Assembly: GCA_023055355.1 (NCBI GenBank)
Contig: JALJCS010000009.1
Span: 22,655,001-22,719,000 of the forward strand
DNA length: 64,000 nucleotides
From: Agelaius tricolor
Lineage: Eukaryota > Chordata > Aves > Passeriformes > Icteridae
Reading direction: 5' to 3'
Positions 62,413 through 64,000 of the stretch are shown one piece after another. Made by a program: the position numbers and the translations under genes. Position 1 is the stretch's first letter. Each line of letters opens with the position of its first letter. The notes below the pieces were generated by a model. That model saw only the letters and a list, made by a program, of their open reading frames with translations, made no database searches and had not been told where the DNA came from.

Positions 62413-64000
62413 TTGTCTGGGTAATTCATTAAAGATTTGATTTAAATGTGTCCTACTCCTTGGTCAAGCAATTACTGAATCTTTTCTCATGTGTGATCTT
62501 ATTGTGTAGTCTCAAGAGGAAAGCAAAGGCATGGGGGAATGAAGCATTTTTTCATTCAGAATGTACAAAACAGATTTACTTGTGAGGCAACAGGATTACA
62601 GTGAACTTGCAGGTATGTCAGATGGATTTTCTGAGTTCTGGAAGTTGTTGGCAAGGTGCCCTGCAGTCAGCTGGCTCCCTGTCTCTCATTAAATCTACAG
62701 TTTTGCTGTTGATCCTTTGAGGCTCCTTTAAATTCAGAGGAGTGCCTGTCCCAGCCCCTGTGTGAAAGTGCTCAGTGAGGATTCCTCAGCAGGGTGAGAC
62801 CTACTGAAGTCACAGAGTCACAATGAAAACAGAGCCATAATCATGAAAAACCACACAGCAGAAAGCATCACGAAGAACTTCTCTCTCAGTTTGTGCCCCT
62901 CTGCACTCCATTTCCCTCTCAGAGGATGCTGCCTCCAGTCTGTTGTGTAAAGCATGCACAGAAATGGGTCAGGGGGATAAAATACAGAAGTATTTTAAGT
63001 ACTTTAAAATATACTTCAAAACACAAGTATATGTGTGATGCTTCAGTAGTTTTTCTGAGGCATGCATCTATTCCCCAACTTATTTAATCAACCCTGCCAA
63101 TAAATAGGCCTAATGAGGTCACCATTCCTATATTTTATTTATTTGAGGAACAGGCATCAGTAAAGAATGTGGTTTTAGTTTGGAAGTGTCTCTCTGTTCT
63201 TCTCAGTTTCAGTTGTTTAACAGTAGAAACCTGGCATGGATTGCATTTCACCTAACTCATATAACACAGCTACCTCCACATGGGCTGGTTGCCATCAACT
63301 CTGGTGCTGTTCGTGACTTATTTTGGATAATTTTTTTCTTGCTTAGACTACAAAGGGAGCCCAAACTATCAGGGCTGAAGAAATCTGAGTTCTTCACTCC
63401 TCGGCCTAGTGTGTGACAGACTCCACACCTTCAGCCTGGAGCTCAAGTCGTGATTTTTGCTGCCCAGGGCAAAAGAATTTGGCAGGAACAGAAACAGGCC
63501 ATGGTTTTTTGAGTCAGCATCTTCACATACTGGACAAACCCTTCTTCTAATACTGGCACTCAATTCTTTTGTTTGGGCACAAAGACATTTTCTTCTCCTG
63601 GGTAGTCTCTCCCTTTGCAACTGCTGATACATAACACTGCAATAATCTCTTCTGTTTCCTTTTCACTGTCTCATTCCCAGATGCTTATATCATGCATTAA
63701 ACCTCTGTTTTTAAAGACCATTTCATGTGCTACCATTTATTTACACTCCTTAAGTTCTCTTGTAGAATAGGTTTGTGTGTTTTGCACTGTTTTTGGTACT
63801 TTTCTTACTCCTCTTTTCAGTAAAAACCTCTTGAAAGTTTTGCTTGTCCAACAGCTTTGCTGATAACTCTGGGATTTTATAAATCGAACTCCCATACCCT
63901 CAGTAAAGACTCACATATCATGTCTAGAGCTGCGTGTCTGTGGCATATTCTTTAATGCTTTCCTGCACCTGTTAGATTCTCATGAGAAAAATGAATTTTT

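Larger units (their letters stand above)
55071..64000. other. Non-coding DNA, no gene supported
   Basis: No gene, RNA or transposon is recognised. The stretch holds a CA/TCAC microsatellite at 56,465-56,516, a small TAAT-containing dyad at 57,201-57,217, AT-rich complex sequence at 55,440-55,700 that could be conserved, and a perfect 17-bp tandem pair at 62,379-62,412. Open frames such as 60,916-61,197 (+, 93 codons) have no recognisable similarity. Confidence 0.5.

Overview
This window looks like vertebrate nuclear DNA from a bird, most likely a songbird. It is AT-rich and has no dense coding. It carries many CR1 LINE 3' ends, the typical avian interspersed repeat. It also has two LTR copies that I recognise, from memory, as families common in passerine genomes; the species assignment therefore rests on repeat recognition, not on a database search. 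Nothing looks bacterial, and there are no operons, rRNA, tRNA or CRISPR arrays.

No protein-coding gene can be supported with confidence. The sequence reads as intergenic or deep intronic. The open frames (longest 168 codons) are within what chance gives in 64 kb, and only a few have extra features (good splice sites, a strong start context) worth recording as candidates.

The main content is mobile-element sediment. (1) A decayed minus-strand Ty3/gypsy-type retrotransposon pol lies at about 34.06-35.91 kb, perhaps reaching 36.86 kb. Its blocks follow the canonical order RT, RNase H, integrase, broken by stops and frame changes. Ty3/gypsy elements are very scarce in birds, so this is the most interesting object here. 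(2) A minus-strand fragment of an old CR1/L3-type LINE reverse transcriptase lies at 10.33-11.0 kb, and a shorter plus-strand one at 29.95-30.11 kb. (3) CR1 3' ends lie near 8.4, 22.2, 30.5, 45.2, 46.2, 46.7, 49.6 and 50.3-50.9 kb. (4) A solo LTR at 54,384-55,065 has matching termini and a likely 5-bp target duplication, and a second, more decayed LTR lies at 25.74-26.14 kb.

Layout: 1-8.4 kb plain sequence; 8.4-11 kb CR1, TCTA microsatellite and LINE RT fragment; 11-22 kb plain, with one splice-flanked candidate exon near 15.5 kb; 22-26.1 kb CR1 fragment, a CpG-bearing candidate regulatory block (25.15-25.54 kb) and an LTR; 26-31 kb microsatellites and LINE pieces; 34-37.7 kb the gypsy fossil followed by a TAAT-rich block that may be a conserved non-coding element; 38.7 kb a minus-strand candidate exon; 41.6-42.1 kb the longest open frame; 45-51 kb the CR1 cluster; 54.4-55.1 kb the solo LTR; the rest plain. 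Apart from transposon enzymes that once worked together in one element, no set of genes acts jointly here.
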